DNA of 64,000 nt from Vidua macroura. Lineage: Eukaryota > Chordata > Aves > Passeriformes > Viduidae. This document shows positions 10,830-23,100 of the stretch, in pieces (the stretch's first letter is position 1; every line of letters starts with the position of its first letter). The notes beneath the pieces were generated by a model. The model saw only the letters and a list, made by a program, of their open reading frames with translations. It was not told the DNA's origin and made no database searches. A program made the translations under genes and the position numbers. The stretch spans positions 63,399,713-63,463,712 of the forward strand of contig NC_071571.1 in the NCBI RefSeq assembly GCF_024509145.1, in the 5' to 3' direction.

Positions 10830-11600
10830 GTCTGTCATGGCATACAACACCCTCAAATGCCATGCTGCAGCACAGTTGTATGAGGTTCAACAAGACTCAG
10901 GGCCAGGTGCAGCACTTGGGTCACAACAACTCCAGGCAGTGCTGCAGGCTGGGGGAAGAGGGGCTGGAAATGAGCCAGCAGTGTCCAGGTGGCCAAAAGG
11001 CCAATGGCATCCTCAATCACACAATCAGCAATAGTGTGGCCAGCAGGACCAGGGCAGTGATTGTCCCTCTGTACTCAGCACTGGTGAAGCCACACTTCAA
11101 GTACTGTGTTCACTTTTGGAAAGACATTGAGGGGCTGGAGTGTGCACAGAGAAGGGAACAGAGCTAGGGAAGGGTCTGGGGCACAAGTCTGATGAGGAGT
11201 GGCTGAGGGATCTGGGGGTGTTTAGCCTGGAGAAAAGGAGGCTCGGGGGGACCTTCTCACTCTCTACAACTGCCTGAAAGGAGGCTGTAGTGAGCTGGGG
11301 GTCAGTCTAATCTCCCAAGCAGCAAGAGACAGGATGAGAAGTGGCCTCAAGTTGCATCAGTGGAGATTTAGACTGGATAATAGGAAAAATTTCTTTGTGG
11401 AAAGGGTGGTCAGGTATTGAAACAAGCTGTACATGGAATAGACATCACCATCCCTAGAAACATTAGAAACATAAAAAAAAAAAAAAAAGTGGTTGTGGCA
11501 CTCTAGGGACATGTTTAGTGGTGAATATAGCAGTCTTGGGTTAACAGTTGAACTCCATCATATAGATGTTTTCCAACCTAAACAGTTCGATGATTCTAAA
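10830..11600 (+). mobile_element. CR1 LINE fragment, plus strand, 3' end of ORF2 plus 3' UTR
   Basis: This is a 5'-truncated CR1 non-LTR retrotransposon. The frame 10862-11167 (101 codons) keeps the C-terminal part of the reverse transcriptase ORF2, including MRFNK, HLGHNN, GILNH-like, SVASRTRAVIVPLYSALVKP and YCVHFW blocks that are typical of avian CR1. Relative to those proteins, about 17 residues (the usual EKDLGVLVD block) are missing after RLGEEGLE, so it is deleted internally. Downstream runs the conserved CR1 3' UTR (the LSPG-like leader AGCCTGGAGAAAAGGAGGCT at about 11225, the AGACTGGATAATAGGAAAAA block near 11370, and TTTTCCAACCT near the end). A run of 16 A (11473-11488) interrupts the UTR. 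It ends in a degenerate ATGATTCTAA, a relic of the CR1 3' octamer repeat. Dead copy. Confidence 0.92.
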
Positions 11601-14008
11601 TCAACAAACCCCATCACTCTGCTGTGCAGGAAGCAGGGACAGGCAAAATTAAGGCAAGCTGAATGCCCCTGACACCTGCTGGTCTATCCAACAGTACCTA
11701 TGGACACAGACTCTGGACACTGATCTGCATGATAGATTGCCAAAATTTTTCTTAGGATTTCTCTTAGGTGAAATCCTGAGAGAAAAAAAAAATTGAGTGG
11801 TTGGTGAAGCCAGCAGATAAGAAGGAACTCTGTATAACACAGGTGCAGAGGCTGACTTGGTTATCCTAAAGGGCTTCCTGCTGGACCATGAGGAAGTGCA
11901 GCTGCAGCAGCAGAGCCTGGCTAATAACTAGGGTCCTGTCTTAACAGAGCCATAGCTACTCCTGTGACAGACGTAATTGGTTCCACACTGAAATGCTGAG
12001 GCTATTAACAGTTTTCCTATTTGAGAGAGGAGGAAGAGTAGATAATTTTTTTCACAGTACAGCTTACTTTATTTAGTAGGGGTTTTGTTTGTTTTCTGTT
12101 CTCCCTTCAGGGAATAACGGAGACTTTTCTTTCAACCCTCAGGGATCTAATAACATATATACAGACTTTGTTTTTCTTTGGCCAACCCATGCTGAACTAT
12201 TTTTTTCCTAGGGATCACCATTTCCAGTGCAGATTTAAAATACTGAAGTTAAAAGACTGTAGCTGGTTATCTTAATATATGACAAATGCTGTGCATATTT
12301 TCTCTAATGGACCTTTCTCCTTCCCTTCCTTCCTGCCTCCCCATTTCTCCTTTCCTCTAGAGGACACTTCAGAAGGGTGGTTATGGCAGATGTTTTGAGG
12401 TTAATAATATTTGAGAAAGTAGGTCTATGCATAGTGCTTAATTTTGAATAGATCTGTCCTTAAATGTGACTTTGCACACAGGTCATGTGTAAAATCAGAA
12501 CCTTAATGTATAACTTGCTCCAGATTTTCATGAAGATTTTAGCTGTCTGAAGTTAAGTTTTGTGTTTCTACCTATTAAAGTAAAAACTACATTTAACATT
12601 TCAAAGAATTTAGTTAGCTTCCTTTCAGATGTGACTACTGTGATTCCAGTTTGAGTGACAGATAAATGCAGATGATGCAGAGGGTAATATGATCAGAACT
12701 ATAAACTCTCAAAAGAAGACAAGACTAAGCTTGGTGTGTTACAAGAGGCATCTCAACCTTTAATCTAGCTTTTGAATAGGTTTCTTCAATATAGTTTGTT
12801 CTTAAGACTGGAGCAAGAACATAGAATTATTCGTTTTCCTTGGAGTTGTAATTAATTTTGCTTGATTAAATAATTTTTGTTGGCCAGGCTACTCTCTTCA
12901 AATACCTTTTTTGATAAAGAAAAGATCCTTCCTTGCTGCTGTGACTATATATTTTCTAAAAACTTGACAGAATTTTATTTCAGTAGATGGCAGAGTTCTG
13001 GTTGAGGTCATTAAGATAAGGCAAGCTTAGAAATCTACTTTTGTCTAGAAACTCTTGCTCTTACAGTCCAGCCTTCTTAGGAGCCAATTCATTGCAGTCT
13101 GAAACTGCAAAGAAGAAAGAAATTGGAATTTGTGTTTGTCTGCATATGTATAAATATACTTCTAAAGGACACCACTTTATGCTATTTTTCTCATAATTTC
13201 CCCCAAAACGTTTTACTTGTTTGGTTATGCAGCAATGTCTCTGTTCCAAAAAACAGATTTCACAGTGTTCATCCATGGATTTAGATAAGTAAACCTGTTC
13301 TAATGAATAGTTTGAGTATGAATTCCTACTCATATAATTATGATTTATTAGATATTAATCTATAGTTATGCATTAGCAATCTTTAATGACTCATTTTCTT
13401 TCTAAAGCTTGTGGGGGAAAATAGCTGCACTTAAATACTTACAGAGAGTAATTCAGAAATTAGACTTACTCCTAAAATTATATTAATTGTCCATGAGCTC
13501 TTGGCACAAATTTAATGTAAAACTGAGAACCTGTAAGTTGGGGTCAATTAGGGGTGATTTTGAAAATAGCTTATTTAGTTGTTTTGGCCAAGTCAGCTAA
13601 CTTAATTGTGTCCTATGGTCATTATTCAATTCAGCACCCTAAAGTCTGTCCTAATAGCAAAGCATCCATTGTCTTCAACAGTGGAAAGACTGGTGAAAAT
13701 ACCAGGAGTAAAGCACACATTTAATACTCTGCATCTTTTTGGCCTGCAGAATCTAAACATAAGCGGAGTGTATTTATGTGAGTTGCATAGGTGTGTGCTT
13801 ACACTGTACATGTGTATATATAATACAGTAAATGTGCAGTCACATTCTGAATGTGTTTACCCTGTATCTTTGTACCTTTTAAGCATCAGCTACCTTTAGT
13901 CCATTGGTTCAACAAGACCAGGTCACTCGACAGCAATTCTTAATAACTTCAAGCAGAATTTGGACATCTGTCATTTGATCAAGTATAAAGAATGAAATCT
14001 TTAAGTCT

Positions 14009-14067
14009 GGTTGGTTGGTTGGTTGGTTGAGACTTTTTTGGGTGGGGTTTGGAGTGGAGGGGTAGGG
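14009..14067 (+). repeat. (GGTT)5 followed by G-rich stretch
   Basis: Five GGTT units (14009-14028), then a T run, then GGGTGGGG ... GGGG.TA.GGG up to about 14067. The G tracts could form a loose quadruplex with one long loop. It is otherwise a simple repeat. Confidence 0.7.
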
Positions 14068-14533
14068 AGTATATGAAGAGGCATGTCCACCAAAAATTTT
14101 TCCATTGCTCTTAGATATCCCAGATTTTTACTGGAGTGACCATTCATGAAGCATTCATTTGGATATCATGAAGTAAAGCATATCCCCCTCTCCTACCTCC
14201 AGTTTTCAGACATCCACACCATATTTCTACCTCTTCCTCTTTTTCTGTCTTCCTTTCCCACAAATTTGTATAAATTTGATCCCTAAATGATCCTGGCCTA
14301 AAGTCTGTGATGGACAGCCTAGCAATTTGCAGATTTATGTCATTTTCTTTGATCTCTAAGAAGTCAAAAGGAGGACTATGAAATCCTATAAATATCAAGA
14401 GCATATATTGTAAATTAGCCCGAATCCAGTTGCTGAACTGAAAATCACCGTGACAATAAACATGATATTAGGTGAGACATACTACTTTATGTCAAGTTTT
14501 GCAGTATTTTTTGCATGTGTTGAGTTTAATTTC

Positions 14534-14557
14534 TTTTTTTTTTTTTTTTTTTTTTTT
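14534..14557. repeat. T24 homopolymer
   Basis: Twenty-four T in a row following TTTAATTTC. No retrocopy with a clear target duplication could be seen next to it. Confidence 0.9.
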
Positions 14558-16098
14558 GAGAACTGGAAACATAAGTTGGTAGAAAACCCAGCATTTAGTT
14601 TCAGAAATGGTGAGATATGTGAAGCACTCCTGACTGGAAGTAGAGGAAGTCTGGAAGTTTTAGAACTGTTTTGCCATTGAATGATTATGTTACAATAGCA
14701 GTGCATGATAACACCATGTTCTTCAGGCATGTGCTTTCTAGTTCTTTTAATAAAATACTCATTTTGCACTTATTAACCTTCCTCCCCACTCTAGACCACA
14801 GCATTACAGACTGAATTTCACACATATATGTAAGAAGGTTTGAGTTCTAATTGTACATATGTACTCCCATGTGAAAAAGTGGGGAGTGATATCAGGAATA
14901 CAGGCATGATTTAGTGTCATTGTATATGAATGGGCAAACTGTAAGTACTGTATGGAAGACCTTTAAGCAAAATGAGAATTCCTTAGGGCTACCAGCCATG
15001 ATTTTCAGAAAAAGCATCATAGTGTTACTGTTAGGATTATTAGCTTCTTTAGAGATTTGTCAGCATGGATAAACCAAAAAACCTCAAGTCATTTGGCATA
15101 CTAGCAAATTCCACTGACTGTACTTAGCAGAAACTAAAGGAGATAACCCCAAATCTTATGATACCCTTGCATGCCTCTGCATTATGTTCTGTGAGGATAG
15201 AGTGATTTTCTTTAAATCTTTGCACGTAAGACTGTAAATTCAGAAGAAGGATTTGTATACTAAACGCAGATTTAAATACTTAAAGCTGCACAAAATGGTG
15301 TCAGTAATACATGGATCAACCTACTGACAGGCTGCAGAACTCTTGCTTGCTCTAACTGGTGCAGGTCTTAATTGTCTCAGTGTGCTAATCAGTAATAGCA
15401 GTATGGAAAATGCCTGACAGCCTGGAATCAGCAGTGATTTTTCATTGAGAGAATCATCTTGGCATTTTGAGGTGGTTATAAATCTACTATGTGTATATGT
15501 ATATATGATGCTATTGCTTCTGCTTTTTATACAAATAAAATTCATTTTGTACAGATGTATTACTGATTTTAGGCTCCACGTTGTTTTCTGTCACTCAGTT
15601 CAGGGAATTCTTGCTTATATATATGCAGCTGTGGAAGAGAAGCAGTCAGGTGCTTAACAGTTTTGAGGACAGAGTCTAAAATGAGTCACACTGGAATCTG
15701 ACTATTTCGTATAGCAACTTGTCAAAACATTGGATTGTAATACAAAGATTGCAGGAATACTTTCTGCACATGTAGACGGTGCTTTTCCTTTTGTTAATTT
15801 TCAAAGAAGTAGAATAAAAAATATGGACACAGTCATATTAATTTTTTCTTTAGTTCAGAAAATGTAATATTTTGTTCAAACATTTTAATAGAACAATTAT
15901 TCTTTTGTTTTTAAATAAAATTTTCAAGTGAATAACTGCTTGTGACAGGTGCATTTTCAACAGTCATAAGGAATTAAGTCCTTCTCTACTATATCATATA
16001 ACAGTGTCAGTCAAAGATTTCTTTATCTATCATCTTTAGGTATCACAGCTTTCTTTTGGAGTGACCATTCCTAAAAGTTAAGTAAAAAAAAAACCTCC

Positions 16099-16124
16099 TT
16101 TTTTTTTTTTTTTTTTTTTTTTTT
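16099..16124. repeat. T26 homopolymer next to A10
   Basis: Ten A, CCTCC, then twenty-six T, then GGGG. On the minus strand this is a 26-base poly(A) that ends the segment described at 16125-16400. Confidence 0.9.
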
Positions 16125-16400
16125 GGGGTTGATTATTGTCTGCTAGGATAGTTGATGCTTCTTCACCTTGAACCATGCTGAGATTGCTGGCTCACCTCTT
16201 GTCCTTGAAGAGCATGAACATGAGAACTTTTGACCTGGATTACATGCTGAAGTAATGATCTTGAAATACAAGACCAATATTGGGGTGCCATTCTGCTGTT
16301 ATTTTTGCTGCAATTAGCATCTAAAATACTAAATAAATAGTGTTCTCCAGTTCTTTTCCTCCCATGCCTGTCATTAACAGTGTACAAAGGTTTAGTGCAA
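16125..16400 (-). pseudogene. possible poly(A)-tailed retrocopy or exon-containing segment (uncertain)
   Basis: Read on the minus strand, this segment ends directly in A26, with the weak poly(A)-signal-like AATAAT about 15 bases before it. It contains a 74-codon open frame (16387-16163). Inside that frame, an AG acceptor-like TTTAGTATTTTAG and a good AGAG/GTGAGC donor-like site bracket about 130 bases. The two readings conflict, since a retrocopy would be intron-less. No parent gene is recognised and no target-site duplication is obvious. Processed copies are rare in birds because CR1 does not use poly(A). A plain microsatellite poly(T) is the default. Confidence 0.2.
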
Positions 16401-16439
16401 TCTCCTTTAATAACAGGAATAGAAAAAGGAAGAAATAAT

Positions 16440-16620
16440 AGCTACACGCTTATTAGAAACAAAATCAATTATTACTTTTAAAAACTACCTGCTTTCAATT
16501 AAGCAGGAAATTATCTAACCGGTTACTTAATTTGCTCTGGCTGGCAGTCTCTCAACTGCTTTATGCTGAGTGGAGCATGAAATTAAATATGTAACAACTA
16601 TCCTAATGGTTATGTTTTTT
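16440..16620. promoter_or_regulatory. possible conserved noncoding element (speculative)
   Basis: Complex, non-repetitive sequence with several homeodomain-like TTAATT/ATTA cores, an ACCGGTTA (grainyhead-like) motif at about 16519 and a CTGGCTGGCAG stretch, no microsatellite decay, and no ORF. Such composition is typical of vertebrate developmental enhancers, but conservation cannot be seen from one sequence. Confidence 0.2.
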
Positions 16621-16952
16621 GAAAACCAGCATTCTGAAATGTTATTTTGCATAGTTTCAAGAGAAATAATGACACAAAAATAAATTACTACTGCTTCAAT
16701 GCATTTGATATTTAAAAGAAAGATATTACTTAATTGTTGATTCTCTTATTCTGATTAATAACAAAACAATCTTTGGTTTGACTAATGCAGATCTATACTT
16801 GGGAATTGGATTATTTGTTTAGGTGGTTGTCTTCCCCCCTGCTTTCAGACTGTGTGTCATGAGTGAAATCGTTGCTGTTCATCTCTTGCTGCTTGAAGTG
16901 TTAAGATCCATCCCATGAAGAACAAATCTGTGTGCAGTCTGCCTTTTGGTAA

Positions 16953-16988
16953 AATTCTTCAAGATTCAATTCTTCAAGATTCTTCAGG
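16953..16988. repeat. short tandem repeat, (ATTCTTCAAG)-type
   Basis: ATTCTTCAAGATTC is repeated with one partial further copy, with a unit of about 10-15 bases. Confidence 0.75.
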
Positions 16989-18079
16989 AATCTTCAATAT
17001 ATTTTTAAGTTTTCTGTTTGCTGGATCATTCTCATGATACAGCTTCTGTATCCCAATTGAAACCCATGCTTTTTTACTGCTTAAGAGTAATATTCCATTT
17101 CAGAGGAAATCCCTTGACGTTCAATACTGTTTCACAGAAATGCCTTTTAAAAAGACTTAACTGGGAGCCTGACGCAGAATGTGTCTGATTTTGTGTTAGG
17201 AGAGAGGTGAAGCCAATGGTCCCAGATTAGGTGTGTCTAAGTGCTTGAATCATCCAGTTCTTTGTGTATAATAGCATGAGCCCACCATCCCTCCACCCGG
17301 CCCCAAAGTTTCACAAGGATTTACAATGGCAGAATGATCCACAAATTTGCATCATGTAAACTTGGCTATGCTTCCATCCAGGAAATTATATTTAGATTTG
17401 AATTTAATGCCTTTGATTTGATTTTTGATTAACTTTGTGACAGAAATCCACAGACTTCATTATATGTATCACTGTATAAACTTCACTGTATTTATCCCTT
17501 TCAGTTTTATTTAGATTTGACAATAGAGAAAAAAATGTATATTATAATCCTAAATTAAAAAGACTGGTTTTTTTTTACTATATCAGCTACTTGGATCATG
17601 GAAGTTTTCCTTTTTCAACAACAGTTAATAAAAAAAATTCTAGTGCCATAATTATGATTTGGGATGCAGTAACTTACCACATTCCCCAATAACCAGATAT
17701 AGACTATTTTGTTCTTCTATTGGGCTTTAATGCTATCTGGATTACAAAGAAAATGTGTGATTTTGTAGATTCTCTAATGGACACATTTTTGTTCTCTGGA
17801 AAATTGTGGATTTGAGCCTCAGAAGCAGTAAAATTGTTGGTCTTTTCTTTGAATCTTGACTCAGACACATATTGGCTGCTGTAACTTTTGAAAAAGCTTT
17901 GAAATTTGGTAGAAAGTGGTGGTTCTTCCACAAAGTAATCCCACTCTGAGATTGCAGGAGTGATGGTTGTAGCAGCTGCCTACATCATATGAAAATTACT
18001 TGGTATTGTTAGTTGGCCATTAGTCTGCCAGGCCATTATGTTCTGTTTGTTGAATGGAGGACACTTTAAAAATTGTCAC

Positions 18080-18096
18080 AAAAAAAAAAAAAAAAA
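18080..18096. repeat. A17 homopolymer
   Basis: Seventeen A after TTGTCAC. Simple repeat. Confidence 0.85.
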
Positions 18097-18399
18097 GCCC
18101 TGATTAAGTTGAATTGGAATAAAAAAAGAATGTCTGTTTTTCAATTTGTGTTTAGGCCCCTTTGCCCGTTTGTATCATGCGATTGAGAAGCTGTCTCCAA
18201 TTCCTCAGCAATCTAAAATTACTTTTGTGTTCCAGTGACAACTTGATGACAAAAGAGGCAAAAAACCCCCCAGCCTGAGGGAATGACCTCCGACATTTGA
18301 AGTACTTAGAGTACCATCCCTATATGTCACCCCAATTTTCTCAAAATTCTCCAATCACAGTCTTGAGGGAAAGTCACCTTTCCTTATTCATGTCTTTGG

Positions 18400-18640
18400 C
18401 ATCAATTTTCTCTCACTGTAGCCTGCAATGAGAATTACTGAGCTGAGAACCAGCCTGCTCTCCCAGTGATGCCTTCCCTGGAAGTTGATGGTGTCCTGTC
18501 ATCAGCTCAGCCAGACAGAACCACCGGCGCCATCTTCATTAGGGGAAAAGCTAGTATAAACAAATAAAGGCGTTAGTGGAGATAGCAGAGTGAGGGGATT
18601 ACTGAAAAACGCCTTGCAGAGTCAGTTGCTATGCCTTTAG
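18400..18640. promoter_or_regulatory. possible regulatory element with YY1-like core (speculative)
   Basis: A complex, moderately GC-rich patch holds a CpG-bearing ACCGGCGCCATCTTC (near 18521), which matches the CGCCATCTT core of YY1 sites. Downstream GCGTTAG and AACGCC also retain CpG. There is no ORF. In AT-rich, CpG-depleted surroundings this may mark constraint or an unmethylated element. Confidence 0.22.
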
Positions 18641-19232
18641 TTTTAAAAATATATAAATGTTATATGAATCTCAAATCCGCTTTTATTTACATAAAATATT
18701 TATACACCAAGAAAGACAATTTCACAACTTTAAAATGTATTTTCCTGTTAGATTAATCTTTTCATATGCTAACAACATTACAAGTAAACATTTTCATACT
18801 CTCCACTACATGAATGTGGCTAAAAGCTTCCTTGTTATTTTATAGTTACAGCATTTCAAATGTATCTTTTTTTGACGTGGTTAGGCAGCCTGCCAGTTTT
18901 ACCACTAAATTATAGCAGAGAAAACACTCAGTAGAATTTGATTAGATTTCTTCCTTCTCCCCATGAGTAGGGCGAAGCAAATTTATGTTCAAAATGCAAG
19001 CTGGGTTCTGGAGGATTGAATATAGATCTGTATTTCTAGTGTTAAAAATGCAGGCAAGTTTTGTAGTGGAAAATAGATATTGTTTATAGAGCTGCTTTAT
19101 ATTGCTGTTGTATTTTGTTCTGTCACTGTAGAATGATAGAAACATATTAGGCAATACCAGATTTAAGATCTGTATTTCAGAGAATTAGAGATGAATCTGT
19201 CCTTATCTTTGCTCCTAGTGAACAATTATATT

Positions 19233-20130
19233 AATAGAATCATAGAATGACTCAGATTGTCAGGGACCTTAAAGATCATCTAGTTCCAATACCCCTGCCT
19301 TGGGCAGGGACACCTTGCACTAGACCAGGTTGCTCAGAGCCCCATCCAACATGGCCTTGAACATTTCCAGGGATGGGACATCAATGACTTCCCTGGACAA
19401 CTTATTCCAGTGCCTCATTCCTTCAAAGTAAAGATTTTTTCCCTAATATCTGATCTAAACCTACTCTCTTTCAGTTTGAATAAATTCCCTATTGTTCTGT
19501 CTCTACATGGTCTTGTAAAAAGTCCCTCTCCATCTTTCCTGAAGGCTCCCTTCAGGTACTGGAAGGCCATAATTAGGTCACACCAAGGCTTTCTCTTCTC
19601 CAGGCTGAACAAACCCAATCCTCTCAGCCTTTCCTCATAGGAGAGGAGCTCCATACCTGTGTTCATCTTCTTGGCCTCCTCTGGACTTGCTCCAATAGGT
19701 CAATGTTGTTCCTGTGCTGGGGACCCCAGAGCTGGATGGAGTGTTCCAGGTGGGGTCTCACCAGAGCAGAGCAGAGGGGCAGAATCCCCTCCCTCACCCT
19801 GCTGACCACACTGCTTTGGATGCAGCCCAGGATACAATTGGCTTTCTGGGCTGGGAGCACACACTGCTGGGTCATGTCTGGCCTCTTACCCACCAGAACT
19901 CCCAAGCCCTTCTTGGCAGAGCTGCTCTCAATCCATCTCCCAGCCTGTACTGATAAGGGGGATTGCCCCAAACTGTGTGCGGCACCTTATAGTTGATCTT
20001 GTTACATTTCATGAGATTCCTGTGGGCCCACTTCATGAGTTTGTCTGGAGTCCTCTGGATGACATCCCGTACTTCAGGTGTGACGTTCTTATAAAGACTG
20101 CATCCATCCCAACCAGTTGCAAGCATTTAC
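19233..20130 (-). mobile_element. CR1 LINE fragment, minus strand, ORF2 C-terminus plus 3' UTR
   Basis: A truncated CR1 with its 3' end at the low coordinate. AATAGAATCATAGAATGA at about 19233 is the reverse complement of the CR1 terminal ATTCTATG octamer repeat. The 3' UTR follows (CCTTGGGCAGGGACACCTTG, CATTTCCAGGGATGGGACAT on the plus strand). The frame 19971-19663 (102 codons, minus) encodes the RT tail with KKGLGVLVGK, MTQQC, QKANCILGCI, LPLCSALVRPHLE and QLWGPQHRNNIDLLEQVQRR blocks. A second frame, 20126-19872, overlaps it and carries the upstream DKLMKWAHRNLMKCNK part, so at least one frameshift separates the two. It is better preserved than the 10.8 kb copy but non-functional. Confidence 0.95.
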
Positions 20131-23100
20131 CCAAGAGATCCAATTTAGGTACATGTTATCAGTAGATTGTACTTCTAAGGAGAAAGGCTGCATTTAACTG
20201 ACCTGTGAGTACGCTGTGGGGTGTAGATACACAGTTTGTGGTAATTGGGAGTGGGGCTGGGGCCGAGCCTCATCCCCAGCAGGCTACAGCTATGAAAAGC
20301 GTGGGAGCAGCATTGAAGGGAATGAGACATGGAGTGCCCAGGTGCACTGACCAATCACCAAAGGAAACAGAAGGTACACAGGTGCAATGCATGAACATGA
20401 CAGATATAAAAGGTTGGTCTGAAGAACAGGAAGGGTAGGCACTTGCTGCCTTGTGGTGTTACTTTTTATGGGTAGCTGCTTGAAGCCCTCTGAAGCGGTA
20501 CGGTGTTACTCTGTATGGGCTGATGCTTTCTGATATTGTATGGTGTTATTCTGTATTGTGGCTATCTCAACTCTGACATATGCTGTGGCATATACTGCAT
20601 CAGTGGGGCATGTTTCCAAGCCATAAGATTGATTTGTCTAAATCAAAGATCTAGTTGGAGCAAGCTGTGGTGCCTCTTCACCCAGAAGGTCAGGTTTCCT
20701 TCTTGCAGTAGTTAGGGCAGAATGGGGGAAGAGATCATATGTGCCTGATTCTGACCTCATACAGGGTTGGCATGTGGAATAAGGCAGCATCTGAAACTGG
20801 CAGTTAGGAATCATTCCCAGGTACACAGACTATTATCCAAAGATCTTCAGCGGGCTGAACTGCCTTGGTGTCTGTCTTCTGCCATGAACTATGGGCAGAC
20901 TTATTTTCTAGACCTTATTTTCTGTCTTAGCATTTGAGCTGCTAACTTGAATTCCTAGGTTGGGTGATACGTGAATTATGAATGCCAGTGACCAAAGCCC
21001 TTTCAACAGATGTTTCTAAAGGACCATATCCAGTGTTCCCTTATTATATGTTTGGTAGAAAACTACATGAACAATTAGCTCATAAGTGTGAATTATCATT
21101 ATAATGACATGAAAACAAGCTTCTTTATATTATAGTTGTTAGTAGTACTGTTTTCATAATGTACTTATATCCTTTAAGGACGGGACAGACCATTATGAAC
21201 CACTATTCCATAAAATGTACCAAGGAATATCAGTCATTAGTCTCTGCAGAAGTCCATTCTGGTGATTAGTTGAGTTTAAGTATGTACTTTACAAAAAATT
21301 GTACAAAAGCTCAAGATGGATATAACTGCTTATTTAATCCCCATTCTAAGAGGCAAGCACAATAGCTGTATAGAAGTCCCTTATATTCTGTAAATCCTTT
21401 ATAGGAAGAGTTCAGAATCTGACTTTATAAGTCCAACACATTACACAAATGATTTTTAAAAATGTACACTTGTTGCTGCTTACAATGTGTGTTTTTTAGT
21501 ATTAAAGTGAACTGACATATGTATTCATAGTTCTCACCTACTTCCAAACAAATGAATTAAATCAGTAACTTTAGTGAATATAATTTTATCTACCACATAT
21601 AGATATGACATTAAACAAATCTTTAATTTTTTTTCTTTGTATGAGAATGTTCCTAATAATTAACAAAGTTTAATAAATGGGACTGACATGATATGTCTGA
21701 TTCATTTAATTAGGGAAAAACAGTCTGTAAAACATGGACAGTTGATGTAAAAATATTTCATCAGGATTGCCTTGGCTCCTAGGTTAAAAGACACTAATGT
21801 AGAAGGAAGAGAGCTTCTTCTATTGTTTGTTTTTTTTTTTTTTTAATAAACCCCATGAAAGTCTTTTGATTTTCAGTTTAAAAAATATTTAAAGATTTGT
21901 TTTGGAAAATATTCAGCAATACATCAGTTGTCAGTGCAAATGGTAAAAACAGTGAGTCAGTAAGCTACACTAGCTTAATTGTCCTTAGCAGAGAGGTAGT
22001 GTATATAGCACAGCATGGATTACTTATACATTGTAAACAGCTTTCATGACAATGGACTGATCCAAATCCTGTTGGCATCAGCCAGTGCACTCCTACTTTT
22101 ATTATCAACTTCCATTCCAACTTGGAGCCTGATCCAAAGCCTACTGAAGTTGATGAAAAAGTTGTTACAGCTGAGGTGGTATAAGGACCTAAACAAGCTG
22201 TTCTGGAATTTGATATACTACCTCTTTGAACAATCTTTTTCTTGAGTCTTCTGTTATTTTTGACATCACCCACGTCTTGGGAGAACTTTTATTGAACAAA
22301 TGTTGATTTTTAGCTCTAACTCTAAATGGATGTTATTCTACTGAATGTTCAAAATGTGTCCTGCCCATAACTATGAAGATTATGACATTGTCAGAAGGAG
22401 CTCAGAAAGTATTGTATATGTTTGTAGATAATTACATTTAAGTAGGGTAGAAGAACATTCATAATTTATGAATTGTATACAAATAAAAGATGCAATTGAT
22501 TTAATTTATATCACCATGGATCATTGATAAATGTGACCTAGAAAGATCTGTATTTTGATCTGAAGCTTAATGTGATCTTATTCCCTTTAAAGAGCATAAT
22601 ATTAATCAACAGCTTGTAGCCTTTGGGGCTTGAGGTACTTGTTTCCTAGATGTTTTTAAGCATTTATTGACAACGATCTTCTCAGTGTTCATAGGATGAA
22701 AGTCACAATTTCTTTTACCTGTAAGAGTTTTCTCAGACACAAGGACATAATTTGTTGATCCATTTAAAAAATATTAGTGCCCCACAAGCCTCATAACATG
22801 GACAGTTCAAATAAACTAAAAAGGGAAAAATAAACTTTTTTGCTATTTCTGTAAGGTTGATACAAAATGACATTGTGAGAGCATGTAGGATTTCTCACTG
22901 AAGATGCAGTCAAGATAGATGATCTTCAGATCACTCCGTAGTGTATTTGTGTGTCATCTTTCAGAGTGGGGGAACTCATCAGGTCTGGATTAAAGGATGT
23001 TACTTATATATGTCCTGATTCATAGCCATGTTCTCAAAAATTTCAAATCTTGAGTGCAAATAATAAAGAAAGACTAAGTAATTTTTGTCCATAGGATGTC

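Larger units (their letters stand above)
11601..16098. other. noncoding stretch
   Basis: AT-rich sequence with simple repeats only (listed separately). No known transposon and no coding exon recognised. Frames at 13061-13333 (minus) and 13606-13899 (plus) are short and not protein-like. Confidence 0.55.
16621..19232. other. noncoding stretch
   Basis: AT-rich. It contains a short tandem at 16953-16988 (ATTCTTCAAG-type units), an A17 run at 18080-18096 and a CNE-like patch at 18400-18640. No gene recognised. Confidence 0.5.

Noticed and set aside
14534..14557. T24 as a retrocopy tail
   Set aside because: Sequence on its high-coordinate side has no recognisable parent gene, poly(A) signal or target duplication; treated as a homopolymer.
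19703..19996. Plus-strand frames of 97 and 79 codons
   Set aside because: They are antisense to the CR1 ORF2 tail and so are shadows.
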